Below, one piece after another: positions 11,207-20,199 of a stretch of DNA of 45,201 bases (its first letter is position 1; each line of letters opens with the position of its first letter). A program made the position numbers and the translations under genes. Source of the stretch: Parvularculaceae bacterium (GTDB taxonomy: Bacteria > Pseudomonadota > Alphaproteobacteria > Caulobacterales > Parvularculaceae); NCBI GenBank assembly GCA_021776435.1, contig JAJFFW010000003.1, positions 1 through 45,201 of the forward strand. The letters are read 5' to 3'. A model generated the notes under the pieces. That model was not told the DNA's origin. It made no database searches and saw only the letters and a program-made list of their open reading frames with translations.

Positions 11207-12118
11207 CTAAAGCGCCTCCGCGCCGGCGATAATTTCAATCAGTTCGGTGGTGATCTGAGCCTGACGGGCGCGGTTATATATCAGGTTCAGCTTATCGATC
11301 ATATCGCCTGCATTACGAGTCGCATTATCCATCGCAGTCATCGAAGCCGCCTGTTCCGACGCAACATTTTCAAGCAGTGCACGGAATATCTGCACGGCCA
11401 CATAACGCGGGAGCAGTGTTTTCAGGATCTCGTCTTCTTCCGGCTCGTAGTCATAAATGGCGCCCTTGAGATCAGTCGTCAGACGTCCCTCAGGATGAGG
11501 AGACCGGGCGTCTCGAAGGACAGGCGCCTTTGCGGGAATGATCTGTTGCGGGGTCGGAACCTGCGTCATCACAGATTTGAACTTGCCGTAGAAGAGTGTG
11601 GCAACGTCGAACTCGCCGTCATCGAACATCGTCAGGACCTGCTCGGCAATTTCCTGAGCTTGCGCAAACCCGATCTGCTTGACGTCGAGGAAATTCGTCT
11701 TGGCAACGATGAGGCTGCCGTAGAGACGCTTGAGTTGATCATCGCCCTTACGGCCGACCGTAATGATCTTGACGGTCTTGCCTTCGATTTGAAGCTTGAC
11801 GATATGCTCACGGGCGAGGCGTACAATTGATGAATTGAAACCACCGCACAGACCTTTATCGGCAGTCGCAACGATCAACAGGTGGGTTTCATCTTTGCCT
11901 GTGCCGGACAACAGCTTCGGCGCATTGGGGTTGCCCTCAACGCCAGCGGTGAGGTTCGCGAGCACCGCCTCCATCCGTTCCGTATAGGGGCGCGCCGCCT
12001 TGGCGGTTTCTTCCGCACGACGCAGTTTCGCAGCCGCCACCATCTGTTTGGCCTTGGTGATCTTCTGCGTGGATTTCACGCTGGCGATCCGGTTTTTGAG
12101 GTCTTTTAGGTTGGCCAC
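11207..12118 (-). CDS. atpG: F1 ATP synthase gamma subunit, with in-frame repeat insert
   Basis: Rotor shaft of F1, 303 residues. The conserved ends are intact: [20 protein letters not shown] at the start and [19 protein letters not shown] at the end, with the DKGLCGGFN loop near residue 90. Between QQIIPAK and [10 protein letters not shown] the protein carries about 13 residues more than I recall from other alphaproteobacterial gamma subunits. The extra residues ([13 protein letters not shown], about 198-210) are encoded by one arm of the CCTTCGAG...CCTCATCCTGAGG repeat. The site is a loop known to vary in length, so function is probably kept. The gene starts 11 bases after atpA. Confidence 0.96.
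   Translation of the reverse strand: MANLKDLKNRIASVKSTQKITKAKQMVAAAKLRRAEETAKAARPYTERMEAVLANLTAGVEGNPNAPKLLSGTGKDETHLLIVATADKGLCGGFNSSIVRLAREHIVKLQIEGKTVKIITVGRKGDDQLKRLYGSLIVAKTNFLDVKQIGFAQAQEIAEQVLTMFDDGEFDVATLFYGKFKSVMTQVPTPQQIIPAKAPVLRDARSPHPEGRLTTDLKGAIYDYEPEEDEILKTLLPRYVAVQIFRALLENVASEQAASMTAMDNATRNAGDMIDKLNLIYNRARQAQITTELIEIIAGAEAL
11486..11521. repeat. Repeat arm inside atpG, translated in frame
   Basis: On the minus strand this reads GTCCTTCGAGAC, a short core, then CCTCATCCTGAGGGA. It has the same TCCTTCGAG and CCTCATCCTGAGG ends as the intergenic copies. GAGAC (11500-11504) and GTCTC (11510-11514) form a 5-bp stem, and CCTCA/TGAGG a second. Length and phase preserve the atpG frame. 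Confidence 0.85.
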
Positions 12119-12129
12119 TTACCGGTCCC

Positions 12130-13659
12130 CTAAGCAAAACTCTTGGCAAAAACATCGAGAACTTCGGTCAGATTCTTCTCGGTGTCACCGTCGAGCTTAC
12201 CGGTCTCGCGGATCGATTTGAGAATGTCGGCGTGATCAGCATGAAGCTTGCGCAAAAACTCGCGCTCAAAATGGCCGACCTTCGATTTTTCAATCTTGTC
12301 GAGATGGCCCTGGGTGCCGGCAAAAATGACGCAGACCTGCTCTTCAACCTGCAATGGCGAGAACTGGCCCTGCTTCATCAGCTCGGTCAGTCGGTCGCCG
12401 CGCGCCAGAATGCGCTGCGTCGTCGCGTCGAGGTCGGAACCAAATTGCGCGAACGCCGCCAGTTCACGATACTGCGCCAACTCGCCCTTAATTTTACCAG
12501 CAACCTGTTTCATCGCCTTGATCTGCGCCGAAGACCCGACCCGTGACACAGAAAGACCGACATTCACCGCCGGCCGGATGCCCTGATAGAACAGATCGGT
12601 TTCAAGGAAAATCTGGCCGTCGGTGATCGAGATCACATTGGTCGGGATATAGGCCGAAACGTCGTTCGCCTGGGTCTCGATGATCGGCAGGGCGGTCATT
12701 GAACCACCGCCATTGTCCTCGTTCAGCTTGGCCGCCCGCTCCAAAAGGCGCGAGTGAAGATAGAAAACATCGCCCGGATAGGCTTCACGACCCGGCGGGC
12801 GACGAAGAAGCAGCGACATCTGGCGATAGGCGACGGCCTGTTTCGACAAATCATCATAGATGATCAATGCGTGCATGCCGTTATCGCGGAAGTATTCGGC
12901 CATCGCGCAACCGGCGAACGGCGCAAGGAATTGCAGCGGCGCAGGCTCAGAGGCCGTCGCGGCGACAACAATTGTATATTCAAGGGCGCCATTGTCTTCG
13001 AGCGTCTTGACGATCTGAGCAACCGTCGAGCGCTTCTGGCCGATGGCGACATAAACGCAATAGAGTTTCTTTGACTCATCATTGCTGGCGTTGATGTCTT
13101 TTTGATTGAGAATGGTGTCGATGCAAATCGCCGTCTTGCCGGTCTGGCGGTCGCCGATCACCAGTTCGCGCTGACCACGACCGACCGGGATCATCGCATC
13201 GATCGCTTTGATGCCGGTCTGCATTGGTTCGTGTACAGATTTGCGAGGCAGAATGCCTGGCGCTTTCACGTCAACGAGACGGCGTTCGCTCGCCTCAATC
13301 GGACCCTTACCGTCAATCGGCTCGCCGAGCGGATTGACGACACGCCCGAGCAGGCCCTTGCCGACAGGAACGTCAACAATCGCCTGGGTGCGCTTAACGG
13401 TGTCGCCTTCTTTAATCTCACGGTCTTCGCCGAAGATTACGACACCGACATTATCCGCTTCAAGGTTCAAGGCCATGCCTTTGATCCCGTTTGCGAACTC
13501 AACCATCTCGCCGGCCTGAACGTTGTCGAGGCCGTAAACGCGGGCGATGCCGTCGCCGACCGACAAGACCTGGCCGATCTCGGACACTTCGGCGTCTTTA
13601 CCGAAGTCCTTGATCTGTTGCTTCAGGATCGAAGAAATTTCTGCGGCTTGGAGCTCCAT
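12130..13659 (-). CDS. atpA: F1 ATP synthase alpha subunit
   Basis: Regulatory nucleotide-binding subunit of the alpha3-beta3 hexamer, 509 residues, full length. The Walker A loop reads [10 protein letters not shown] (about 169-178), followed by the alpha-specific [13 protein letters not shown] and [18 protein letters not shown]. The C-terminal helical domain ends DVFAKSFA. The N-terminus [16 protein letters not shown] binds the delta subunit. It lies 5 bases after atpH and 11 before atpG. The start is ATG at 13659. The 246-aa plus-strand frame opposite (13102-13842) is a shadow. Confidence 0.97.
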   Translation of the reverse strand: MELQAAEISSILKQQIKDFGKDAEVSEIGQVLSVGDGIARVYGLDNVQAGEMVEFANGIKGMALNLEADNVGVVIFGEDREIKEGDTVKRTQAIVDVPVGKGLLGRVVNPLGEPIDGKGPIEASERRLVDVKAPGILPRKSVHEPMQTGIKAIDAMIPVGRGQRELVIGDRQTGKTAICIDTILNQKDINASNDESKKLYCVYVAIGQKRSTVAQIVKTLEDNGALEYTIVVAATASEPAPLQFLAPFAGCAMAEYFRDNGMHALIIYDDLSKQAVAYRQMSLLLRRPPGREAYPGDVFYLHSRLLERAAKLNEDNGGGSMTALPIIETQANDVSAYIPTNVISITDGQIFLETDLFYQGIRPAVNVGLSVSRVGSSAQIKAMKQVAGKIKGELAQYRELAAFAQFGSDLDATTQRILARGDRLTELMKQGQFSPLQVEEQVCVIFAGTQGHLDKIEKSKVGHFEREFLRKLHADHADILKSIRETGKLDGDTEKNLTEVLDVFAKSFA

Positions 13660-13664
13660 GGGTC

Positions 13665-14222
13665 TTACGCCTCTTTCATCACGGATTTCATACGATTAAG
13701 TTTAGTACGCAGCGACGAGTCTATCATTTTGGAACCGACCTTGACGATGAGTCCGCCAAGAAGGTCTGGATCGACACTGGTTTCAAGATTGACCGCCTTA
13801 CCGACCACAGATTCAATTTCACTGCGCAGGCGACGGGATTGATCTTCGCTGAGCGTCGCGGCCGAAACCGCTTCCGCAGAAACCTCGCCGCGGTGATCAG
13901 CGAGCATGCCCTGATACGCCGCGATCATGTCTTCAAGCGCGCCGAGACGGCGGTTTTTCGCAACGAGGCTGAGAAAATTCTTGGTCATAGCGCCAAGGCC
14001 CGCCTGGTCAGCGAGAGCGACGATTGCACGCAGTTGATCATCCGCGCCATAAACAGGGCTCTTGAGAAATTCTCTGAACTCGGGCGCAACCGCGACCGCA
14101 GCGCTGAACGTATTCAAATCCGCTTCAATCGCCTCAAGCGCATCCGCCTCGATCGCAAGATCGAATAAGGCGGCGGCGTAGCGGCCGGCGACGCCGAATC
14201 GGATGGCTATATCAGTAGACAC
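13665..14222 (-). CDS. atpH: F1 ATP synthase delta subunit
   Basis: Stator subunit joining the top of F1 to the b-subunit stalk, 185 residues. The N-terminal helical domain ([16 protein letters not shown]) and the C-terminal strand motif [23 protein letters not shown] are both clear. The start is GTG at 14222 with only a weak purine-rich stretch upstream. It is the first gene of the atpHAGDC operon. The genes for F0 (a, b, c subunits) are not in the window, as is normal in alphaproteobacteria, where they form a separate operon. Confidence 0.95.
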   Translation of the reverse strand: MSTDIAIRFGVAGRYAAALFDLAIEADALEAIEADLNTFSAAVAVAPEFREFLKSPVYGADDQLRAIVALADQAGLGAMTKNFLSLVAKNRRLGALEDMIAAYQGMLADHRGEVSAEAVSAATLSEDQSRRLRSEIESVVGKAVNLETSVDPDLLGGLIVKVGSKMIDSSLRTKLNRMKSVMKEA

Positions 14223-14546
14223 CAGGGCTCTCTTTAGTTCCTGCGTGAGGTCGCTCGGAAGAGCACACCTAACTGGTTGAATTTACTTACAGATTAGAGG
14301 TTCCCATCCGGCGATCGCCGGGGCCCCTTAGGTAGATCGCGCGGGGGATAGCATGGGCCCCGCCGCGACGCAACAAAACTGTCTGCGGCGGAATGGCTAG
14401 CCGCCATCAGCTGAGTGTGGCCCCCGCATCGGGCAAGGCTCCCATTTAGAACATTCCGTGCCGCCTTATCCGTGTTCGGAAATACACTTAATTCTGTTTA
14501 TTGAATTTGAGAGTCAAAGTCAGGAGTCAAACCAACCCACTTCATC
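14223..14546. other. priA-atpH intergenic region (probable atp leader)
   Basis: 324 bases with no convincing reading frame. It contains a perfect 14-bp palindrome, CCGGCGATCGCCGG (14308-14321), and a GGCGG...CCGCC hairpin near 14386-14405 followed on the minus strand by a weak T-rich stretch. An AT-rich block at about 14480-14525 contains TTGACT-like hexamers on the minus strand that could be a promoter for the atp operon. No single promoter can be picked with confidence. Confidence 0.4.
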
Positions 14547-16730
14547 TCAAAGAAAAGAATAAGGATCGATATCCACAATCCGTCGAACCGATGCAGGGGT
14601 TTTTACACGTGAAAGCCAGGCTTTGAGATAGGCTTGAAGATTAACGTCGCGTCGCGCTTTGACCAGCAATCGTATACGCACTTCTCCGCGCAATCGATAA
14701 AGGGGCGCGGGCGCTGGTCCCCAAACTTCAACACCATCGGCTTTTGGGGCTGCGGAAGCGAGCGTGCGCGCCGCATCCTTCGCCGTCTTTTCATTCCTTG
14801 AACGAAGCAAGATTGCAGCAAGACGCCCAAACGGCGGAAACGACAATTGACGACGCCCCTCCGCCTCGGCCGCCAGAAAGGCGTTGCGATCTCCGCTTAA
14901 TAGCGCCTCAAAAACCGGCGCGGCCGGTTGATAGGTCTGCAATAACGCTCGACCAGGCTTTTGCGCCCGTCCGGCGCGGCCTGCCACCTGGGTCAATAAC
15001 TGATACGTCCGCTCGGCTGCCCGCAAGTCACCCCCAGACAGGCCGAGATCAGCATCAACAACGCCGACGAGTGTGAGATTAGGAAAATGATGTCCCTTCG
15101 CGACAACTTGCGTCGCCACCAGAATATCGATCTCACCCGCCTCCATGGCGTCAAGGATGGCGCGCATCGCCGTGGGTGTCGGCGCTGTGTCGGAAGAAAG
15201 TAACTCAAGCCTTGCATGAGGCCAGCGTGCACGCGCTTCTTCCGCGACCCGTTCGATCCCGGGACCACAGGCCGAAAGCCCCCCGACGGCATTACACGCC
15301 GGGCAGGCATCAGGCTTTGCCATCGAGAATCCTGTATGATGGCATACAAGCCGGTTTTCGAAGCGATGTTCGACAAGCCAGGTATCGCTGTCAGGCGCTT
15401 TCATACGATGACCGCAGCGGCGACAGATCGTAAGTGGGGCGTAGCCGCGCCGGTTCAAGAAAAGCAAAGTCTGCTCGCCACGGGAAAGCGTTTCATCAAC
15501 CGCGCTGGTCAGCGCCGGTGAAAGCCATGCGCCACGCTCAGGCGGATGTTGACGCAAGTCGACCAGACTGAGGCCGGGCGTCATAGCCCCGCCAAAGCGC
15601 GACGGAAGAGTGACAGACCTATAACGACCGCGCGCTGCATTGACGGCCGTTTCGAGCGACGGCGTCGCTGACGCCAAAAGAACAGGAAACCCGGCCCGAG
15701 CACCGCGCACGACAGCCATGTCACGCGCTTGATAAATCACGCCCTCTTCTTGTTTATAGGCGCTTTCATGCTCTTCATCGACGATGATCAGTTTAAGGTT
15801 CTTATAGGGTAAAAACAGCGCCGACCTGGCCCCCACGACAAGCCGGGCCTGTCCTTCAAGCACGCGCCGCCACACGCGGCGCCGAGCCGCCAACCCAATA
15901 TCGGAGTGCCAAGCCGCAGGCGCGGCGGCGAATCGCTCCTCAACACGCTTCAAAAATGGCAGCGTGAGGGCGATTTCAGGTATCAAAATCAGAACCTGCG
16001 CGTCTGGTTCTTTCTCCAGCACTGTCGCGGCAGCCTCAAGATAAACTTCGGTTTTTCCGGACCCAGTCACGCCGTCGATCAGGACCGTACCGGCGCCGCC
16101 CGCATCGATCCCCCTCACGATTTGCCCTATCGCTTCAGCCTGTGCGGGAGATAATGACCGACCTTTCCGCGCCAGATCAGGCGTCTCGAATGGTGGGTCA
16201 GGATCAATGTTAACCGGGCGCAAGACGCCCGCCTTAACAAGACCACGCACGGCGCCTTCGCCAACACGAGCGGCTTCAGCGATTGCCCGCGCCGACATTG
16301 GTGCAACCGCATGTGCGGGCCTGTCCTTGAATACCGACAAAATAGCCTGGCGCTGCGGCGTCATCCGATCCGGCCCAAGACTTGTCGTTTCGTACCCAAT
16401 CCCGCCTTTCGGCGGCGCCAACGCTTCACCGGAACGCATCACCATGCGCAACACAGCACCTGCGGGAAACATCGTATACGCCGCAACCCAATCGACAAAA
16501 TCAAGGATTTCAGGTGCGAGAGGCGGAGCCTCAATCACATCCTCAACCGATTTTAACCGAGCCGAGTCAAGCGGTTCAATCGCTTCCCCCGGCCATACGA
16601 CGCCCAAAACCGAGCGCTTTCCGAATGGTGCGCGCACCCATCGCCCCGGCACGGGTTGAGACGCGGCTGGAGCAAGATAATCAAAGGCCTTAAAAAGCGG
16701 TAGCGGAAACAAGACCTTGACGCGCACCAT
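14547..16730 (-). CDS. priA: Primosomal protein N' (PriA helicase)
   Basis: PriA recognises stalled or repaired forks and reloads the replicative helicase. The 727-residue protein starts with the 3'-DNA-binding domain (VRVKVLFPLPLFKAFDYL). It carries Walker A DGVTGSGKTE (about 219-228), Walker B-like IIVDEEHESAYKQEE, and a cysteine-rich zinc region (CRRCGHR, VCHHTG, CPACNAVGGLSAC). Helicase motifs VATQVVAKGHHFPN and QVAGRAGRAQKPG follow. The start is uncertain: ATG 16730 puts the family N-terminus first, and a second ATG at 16775 would add 15 residues. It lies upstream of atpH in the same direction, a common alphaproteobacterial order. Confidence 0.94.
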   Translation of the reverse strand: MVRVKVLFPLPLFKAFDYLAPAASQPVPGRWVRAPFGKRSVLGVVWPGEAIEPLDSARLKSVEDVIEAPPLAPEILDFVDWVAAYTMFPAGAVLRMVMRSGEALAPPKGGIGYETTSLGPDRMTPQRQAILSVFKDRPAHAVAPMSARAIAEAARVGEGAVRGLVKAGVLRPVNIDPDPPFETPDLARKGRSLSPAQAEAIGQIVRGIDAGGAGTVLIDGVTGSGKTEVYLEAAATVLEKEPDAQVLILIPEIALTLPFLKRVEERFAAAPAAWHSDIGLAARRRVWRRVLEGQARLVVGARSALFLPYKNLKLIIVDEEHESAYKQEEGVIYQARDMAVVRGARAGFPVLLASATPSLETAVNAARGRYRSVTLPSRFGGAMTPGLSLVDLRQHPPERGAWLSPALTSAVDETLSRGEQTLLFLNRRGYAPLTICRRCGHRMKAPDSDTWLVEHRFENRLVCHHTGFSMAKPDACPACNAVGGLSACGPGIERVAEEARARWPHARLELLSSDTAPTPTAMRAILDAMEAGEIDILVATQVVAKGHHFPNLTLVGVVDADLGLSGGDLRAAERTYQLLTQVAGRAGRAQKPGRALLQTYQPAAPVFEALLSGDRNAFLAAEAEGRRQLSFPPFGRLAAILLRSRNEKTAKDAARTLASAAPKADGVEVWGPAPAPLYRLRGEVRIRLLVKARRDVNLQAYLKAWLSRVKTPASVRRIVDIDPYSFL

Positions 16731-16858
16731 CCCTGTCAAATCAAAAATCTTGTTGGTTTTCTTATTCTTCACCATAAAGCTCGTCAGACGCGCTTGATCC
16801 CGCAGCCGGTTTCGGCTGAATTACGATCCTACCTGTGGCGAAACGGCGGACCGACGCA

Positions 16859-17869
16859 ATGCGTATCTTTTTAATCATTCTGATAGCTGGAATTTTTGCG
16901 ACAAACAGTGCTGAGGCAAAATACAGCCTGTGCAATAAAACCAGCTATGCGCTTTCGGCCGCGATTGGCTATGTCGATGGCGACCGGCTGGCGACCCGCG
17001 GTTGGTGGCAATTGCGGCCCGGCCAATGCAAGGTGGTCCTGACTGAACAGACCAATCCCGGGCGCTATTTTATTTATGCTGAAGCCATCCCTGGCCACCG
17101 CGGGCCGATGCGGGTCTGGTCACGGGATACGCCGCTTTGCGTTGAAAACTCTGGCTTCTTTAATCTGCGAAACCAGGAAATCTGCCGCGATGATCCGACT
17201 CGCCAGCGCCAGTTTTCCGATGTTGAAATAACAGCCGCAGCAGGCGGTAACTGGCAGACGGATTTTGCCGAAGCCTCCAGTTTTACAATCTACTCCGCCG
17301 AAGTCGCCGGCGTGCAGCGTTTATTGCGTGACATCGGAAAAAAAGTTCAGTCAATCGACGGCACTTTGGGTCGTGAAACCAAGCGTCATATCGAGGCCTA
17401 CCGTAAAGAAAAGGAACTTGGCAGAGGATCTAATATCGACGAGGCGCTCATAGACGCGCTGATCGAAGACGCCAATGCGCGCGAGACCAAGCTCGGGTTC
17501 TTCTTTTGCAACAAAACGGCCGAACAGGTCTGGGGCGCAATCGCGATCCCGGATGAAGGCGAGCACTATTCGAGCAAAGGGTGGTGGCAACTAGACGCAG
17601 GCGAATGTGTAAAAGTTTTAAAGGGTGAGCTCCAAAAAGATCATTACTACGTATACGGTGTTATAGAAGAAGGTCTCACAGAACGCCGCCTATCGGGAGG
17701 CGACCGCGAATTCTGTGTTAACGCTGTCAAGTTTGACATTACAAGTGAACTTTCATGCGCCGACCAGGACTTGGAAGCGGCGAACTTCAAAAAGATTGAA
17801 ATTGGCGGTGCGCCATCAACCACGTTCGATTTTCTTCCCGATATGTTCGTCGGCCCACCAACGCAGTGA
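16859..17869 (+). CDS. Secreted tandem DUF1036 protein with a peptidoglycan-binding-like middle
   Basis: The protein has about 336 residues with a signal peptide (MRIFLIILIAGIFATNSAEA). Two DUF1036 units follow: one from SLCNKTSYALSAAIGYVDG with GWWQLRPGQC, and a second from FFCNKTAEQVWGAIAI with GWWQLDAGEC. Each has several cysteines that could form disulfides. Between them (about residues 150-190) is a segment resembling a PG_binding_1 domain: VQRLLRDIGKKVQSIDGTLG then RETKRHIEAYRKEKEL. DUF1036 has no established function. The export signal and the middle domain suggest a wall-associated periplasmic protein. An upstream GTG at 16835 adds 8 residues. It diverges from priA. Confidence 0.85.
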   Translation: MRIFLIILIAGIFATNSAEAKYSLCNKTSYALSAAIGYVDGDRLATRGWWQLRPGQCKVVLTEQTNPGRYFIYAEAIPGHRGPMRVWSRDTPLCVENSGFFNLRNQEICRDDPTRQRQFSDVEITAAAGGNWQTDFAEASSFTIYSAEVAGVQRLLRDIGKKVQSIDGTLGRETKRHIEAYRKEKELGRGSNIDEALIDALIEDANARETKLGFFFCNKTAEQVWGAIAIPDEGEHYSSKGWWQLDAGECVKVLKGELQKDHYYVYGVIEEGLTERRLSGGDREFCVNAVKFDITSELSCADQDLEAANFKKIEIGGAPSTTFDFLPDMFVGPPTQ

Positions 17870-17881
17870 TGTGATTACCTG

Positions 17882-18583
17882 ATGGTGGACCTTACACATA
17901 TTGACGCCTGGGTTTTCGACCTCGACAACACCCTCTACCCTGCAAAGTGCCAATTGTTTGCGCAAATCGACGCGCGAATGACAGAATTCGTCAAGGACGC
18001 TTTAGGGCTGCCGCATGACGAAGCACATCGTCTGCAAAAAGAATATTACGTCCGTTACGGCGCCACGATGTCCGGGTTAATGATCGAGCACAAAGTCCCG
18101 CCAGATGAATTTCTAGATTATGTTCATGAGATCAAACTCGACGCAGTCACTCACAACGCTGCGCTTGCCGAAAATATCGGCGCTCTCCCAGGGAAACGGT
18201 TCATCTTCACAAATGGCTCCGAACGTCATGCTGCGAATGTGACGTCAAAGCTCGGTATCAACCACCTATTCGACGACGTGTTCGACATAAAGGCCGCGCA
18301 GTACACGCCCAAACCTTATCGGGAAACCTATGAACGCTTCCTCAAGCACCACGCCGTTCGTGCAAAAAGCGCCGCGATGTTTGAAGATCTCGCACACAAT
18401 CTGGAGGCGCCTCACGCCCTCGGCATGACGACCGTCCTTGTGTGTTCAGATGCCGAATGGCTCGCCAATGAGCCTGTCGAGAAGCGGCCGGCGCGTCTCG
18501 GCGACACAGCCGAACACGTCCATTACTCAACAACAGACTTGACAGCATTCCTTGGGCGCGTGAAGACCACCGAACGCGTGTGA
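17882..18583 (+). CDS. HAD-family pyrimidine 5'-nucleotidase-like hydrolase
   Basis: The 233-residue protein has haloacid-dehalogenase motif I WVFDLDNTLYP (catalytic Asp near residue 13), motif II FIFTNGS, a Lys in YTPKPYRE (motif III), and motif IV MFEDLAHNLEAPHALGM. The LYP after motif I and the helical cap are typical of the Sdt1/PhoP-like pyrimidine nucleotidase group (TIGR01993 type), so the likely reaction is dephosphorylation of a nucleotide or a related phosphate. It begins 12 bases after the DUF1036 gene and precedes dapD by 30 bases. There is no strong Shine-Dalgarno sequence at the ATG. Confidence 0.88.
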   Translation: MVDLTHIDAWVFDLDNTLYPAKCQLFAQIDARMTEFVKDALGLPHDEAHRLQKEYYVRYGATMSGLMIEHKVPPDEFLDYVHEIKLDAVTHNAALAENIGALPGKRFIFTNGSERHAANVTSKLGINHLFDDVFDIKAAQYTPKPYRETYERFLKHHAVRAKSAAMFEDLAHNLEAPHALGMTTVLVCSDAEWLANEPVEKRPARLGDTAEHVHYSTTDLTAFLGRVKTTERV

Positions 18584-18613
18584 GACGTTCACGCGCCGTC
18601 TACGGAGGATCGC

Positions 18614-19444
18614 ATGACGGATTTCGCTCAACTTGCAGGGATTATAGACCGTGCCTGGGAGAACCGGGAAGACGCCAGCCCGGAAACCCGGGGCGAGATC
18701 CGCGATGCGGTCGAGACAGCGCTTGATCTGCTCGACCGGGGCGAGGCGCGCGTCGCCGAAAAGAGTGACAAAAACTGGGTCGTCCATCAATGGCTGAAAA
18801 AAGCTGTGCTTTTATCGTTTCGCCTCAACCCCAACATCAACATTGGCGGTGGGCCCGGCGGCGGCGGATGGTGGGACAAAGTCCCGTCAAAATTCGAGGG
18901 TTGGGGGGCAGCGGACTTCGAGCGGGCAGGCTTTCGGGCGGTCCCGCCTGCTGCTGTGCGCCGGGGCGCCTATGTGGCGCCGTCCGCAGTTTTGATGCCG
19001 TCCTATATTAATATCGGCGCTTATGTGGGTGAGGGTGCGATGATCGACACCTGGGCGACGGTCGGATCTTGCGCGCAGATCGGCGCCAAATGTCATATCT
19101 CCGGCGGCGTCGGAATCGGCGGAGTGCTGGAACCTTTGCAAGCAACCCCGGTCATCATCGAAAATAACGTATTTATCGGCGCCCGCTCGGAAGTCGCTGA
19201 GGGCGTGATCGTGCGAGAAGGTTCGGTCTTGTCGATGGGCGTTTATCTTGGCGCATCGACAAAGATCGTTGATCGCGAGTCGGGCAAAATTTTATATGGC
19301 GACGTCCCGCCCTATTCTGTTGTCGTCGCGGGTTCACTGCCTTCAAAGAAGGGCGGTCCAAACCTGTACTGCGCCGTCATCGTAAAACAGGTGGACGAGA
19401 AAACGCGATCAAAAACATCCGTCAACGAATTGCTGAGGGATTGA
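18614..19444 (+). CDS. dapD: Tetrahydrodipicolinate N-succinyltransferase DapD
   Basis: DapD transfers succinyl from succinyl-CoA to tetrahydrodipicolinate in lysine and meso-diaminopimelate synthesis. Full length at 276 residues: an N-terminal helical domain, then a left-handed beta helix of hexapeptide repeats ([54 protein letters not shown]) and a C-terminal GSLPSKKG segment. A GGAGG lies 7 bases before the ATG, among the best ribosome sites in the window. dapE follows about 750 bases downstream on the same strand, after a repeat and a cupin gene on the opposite strand. Confidence 0.97.
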   Translation: MTDFAQLAGIIDRAWENREDASPETRGEIRDAVETALDLLDRGEARVAEKSDKNWVVHQWLKKAVLLSFRLNPNINIGGGPGGGGWWDKVPSKFEGWGAADFERAGFRAVPPAAVRRGAYVAPSAVLMPSYINIGAYVGEGAMIDTWATVGSCAQIGAKCHISGGVGIGGVLEPLQATPVIIENNVFIGARSEVAEGVIVREGSVLSMGVYLGASTKIVDRESGKILYGDVPPYSVVVAGSLPSKKGGPNLYCAVIVKQVDEKTRSKTSVNELLRD

Positions 19445-19481
19445 CGTTGAACGGCATAGACGCCAGCTGTTTTGTTTGCCG

Positions 19482-19617
19482 CCCATCCTTCGCGACGCCT
19501 TGCCGGCTTCTCGCCGTCAGGGCTCCTCAGGATGAGGATCTCTGTGTTGCAACAAAGGTAACCCTCATCTTGAGGAGTATTCGCCGTGTCAGCGGAGAAT
19601 GCGTCGCGAAGGATGGG
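19482..19617. repeat. CATCCTTCGCGACGC palindromic repeat downstream of dapD
   Basis: The ends CCCATCCTTCGCGACGC (19482-19498) and GCGTCGCGAAGGATGGG (19601-19617) are perfect 17-bp inverted repeats, with CTCCTCAGGATGAGG / CCTCATCTTGAGGAG inside. It is a variant (CGCGACGC instead of CGAGGC) of the family seen in the atp operon. It fills most of the gap between the convergent dapD and cupin genes. Confidence 0.9.
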
Positions 19618-19666
19618 TTACAATCTCGATCGGATTTTTATTTCGCGATGGCGCGGCAGATCGCCC

Positions 19667-20134
19667 CTAATACTGTTCACCGTCCTTCCGGCAGGGCGGG
19701 GCCCATTGCCCGTCTTTCTTGATCATTATCATGTCAACATCCAGATCGGTGTATCGGCACACTTCGTCTTGTGCGCGCGCGCCAATTTCAAGATAGACGA
19801 CGTTTTTGCCGGAACGGTTGACCAGATGATGCCCGTTCGCGACGCCGGCCTTGAACGCCGCCGCATCGCCGGCGCAAAGACGGGTTTCGCCGTCGTCCTC
19901 GACCAGCATCGCCTCGCCTTCGAGCATATAGATGAATTCATCCTCCGATTCATGCCAATGACGGTGCGCCGACGCCGCCCCCGGCGAAAGCCGCGTCAGG
20001 TTGACGCCAAACTGGTCGAGCCCGCCGGCGTCGCCGAGCTTTTGTTTCGAGCGCCCATCGACAATGCCGGCATATTCCTGCGGATAACCCGTACCAGTGC
20101 GCGCCTGGATCTTTTTAATGTCAATTTTCGGCAT
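19667..20134 (-). CDS. Cupin domain protein
   Basis: A 155-residue single-domain cupin. Motif 1 reads AHRHWHESEDEFIYMLEGE, with His-x-His and Glu metal ligands; motif 2 reads FKAGVANGHHLVN with the second His. An N-terminal extension (MPKIDIKKIQARTGTGYP) and a C-terminal tail with WAPPC complete it. The metal and substrate are unknown. Many such proteins bind sugars, and some are dioxygenases or isomerases. It lies between dapD and dapE on the opposite strand, so it breaks what is often a dap operon. The ATG at 20134 overlaps by one base an open frame leading into dapE, but the dapE start lies 66 bases further on. Confidence 0.88.
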   Translation of the reverse strand: MPKIDIKKIQARTGTGYPQEYAGIVDGRSKQKLGDAGGLDQFGVNLTRLSPGAASAHRHWHESEDEFIYMLEGEAMLVEDDGETRLCAGDAAAFKAGVANGHHLVNRSGKNVVYLEIGARAQDEVCRYTDLDVDMIMIKKDGQWAPPCRKDGEQY

Positions 20135-20199
20135 TGTTCGAATGCTCCTTTAAGCGGAAGTTTCTTGTTAGAGGCAATCGGCTAGTCTACCAAAACATC

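Noticed and set aside
13102-13842. 246-codon plus-strand frame opposite atpA and atpH
   Set aside because: Shadow of two conserved genes, with no ribosome site or recognisable domain.
14223-14546. Small RNA gene or riboswitch upstream of atpH
   Set aside because: Short palindromes are present, but no known RNA motif or clear promoter-terminator pair was found.
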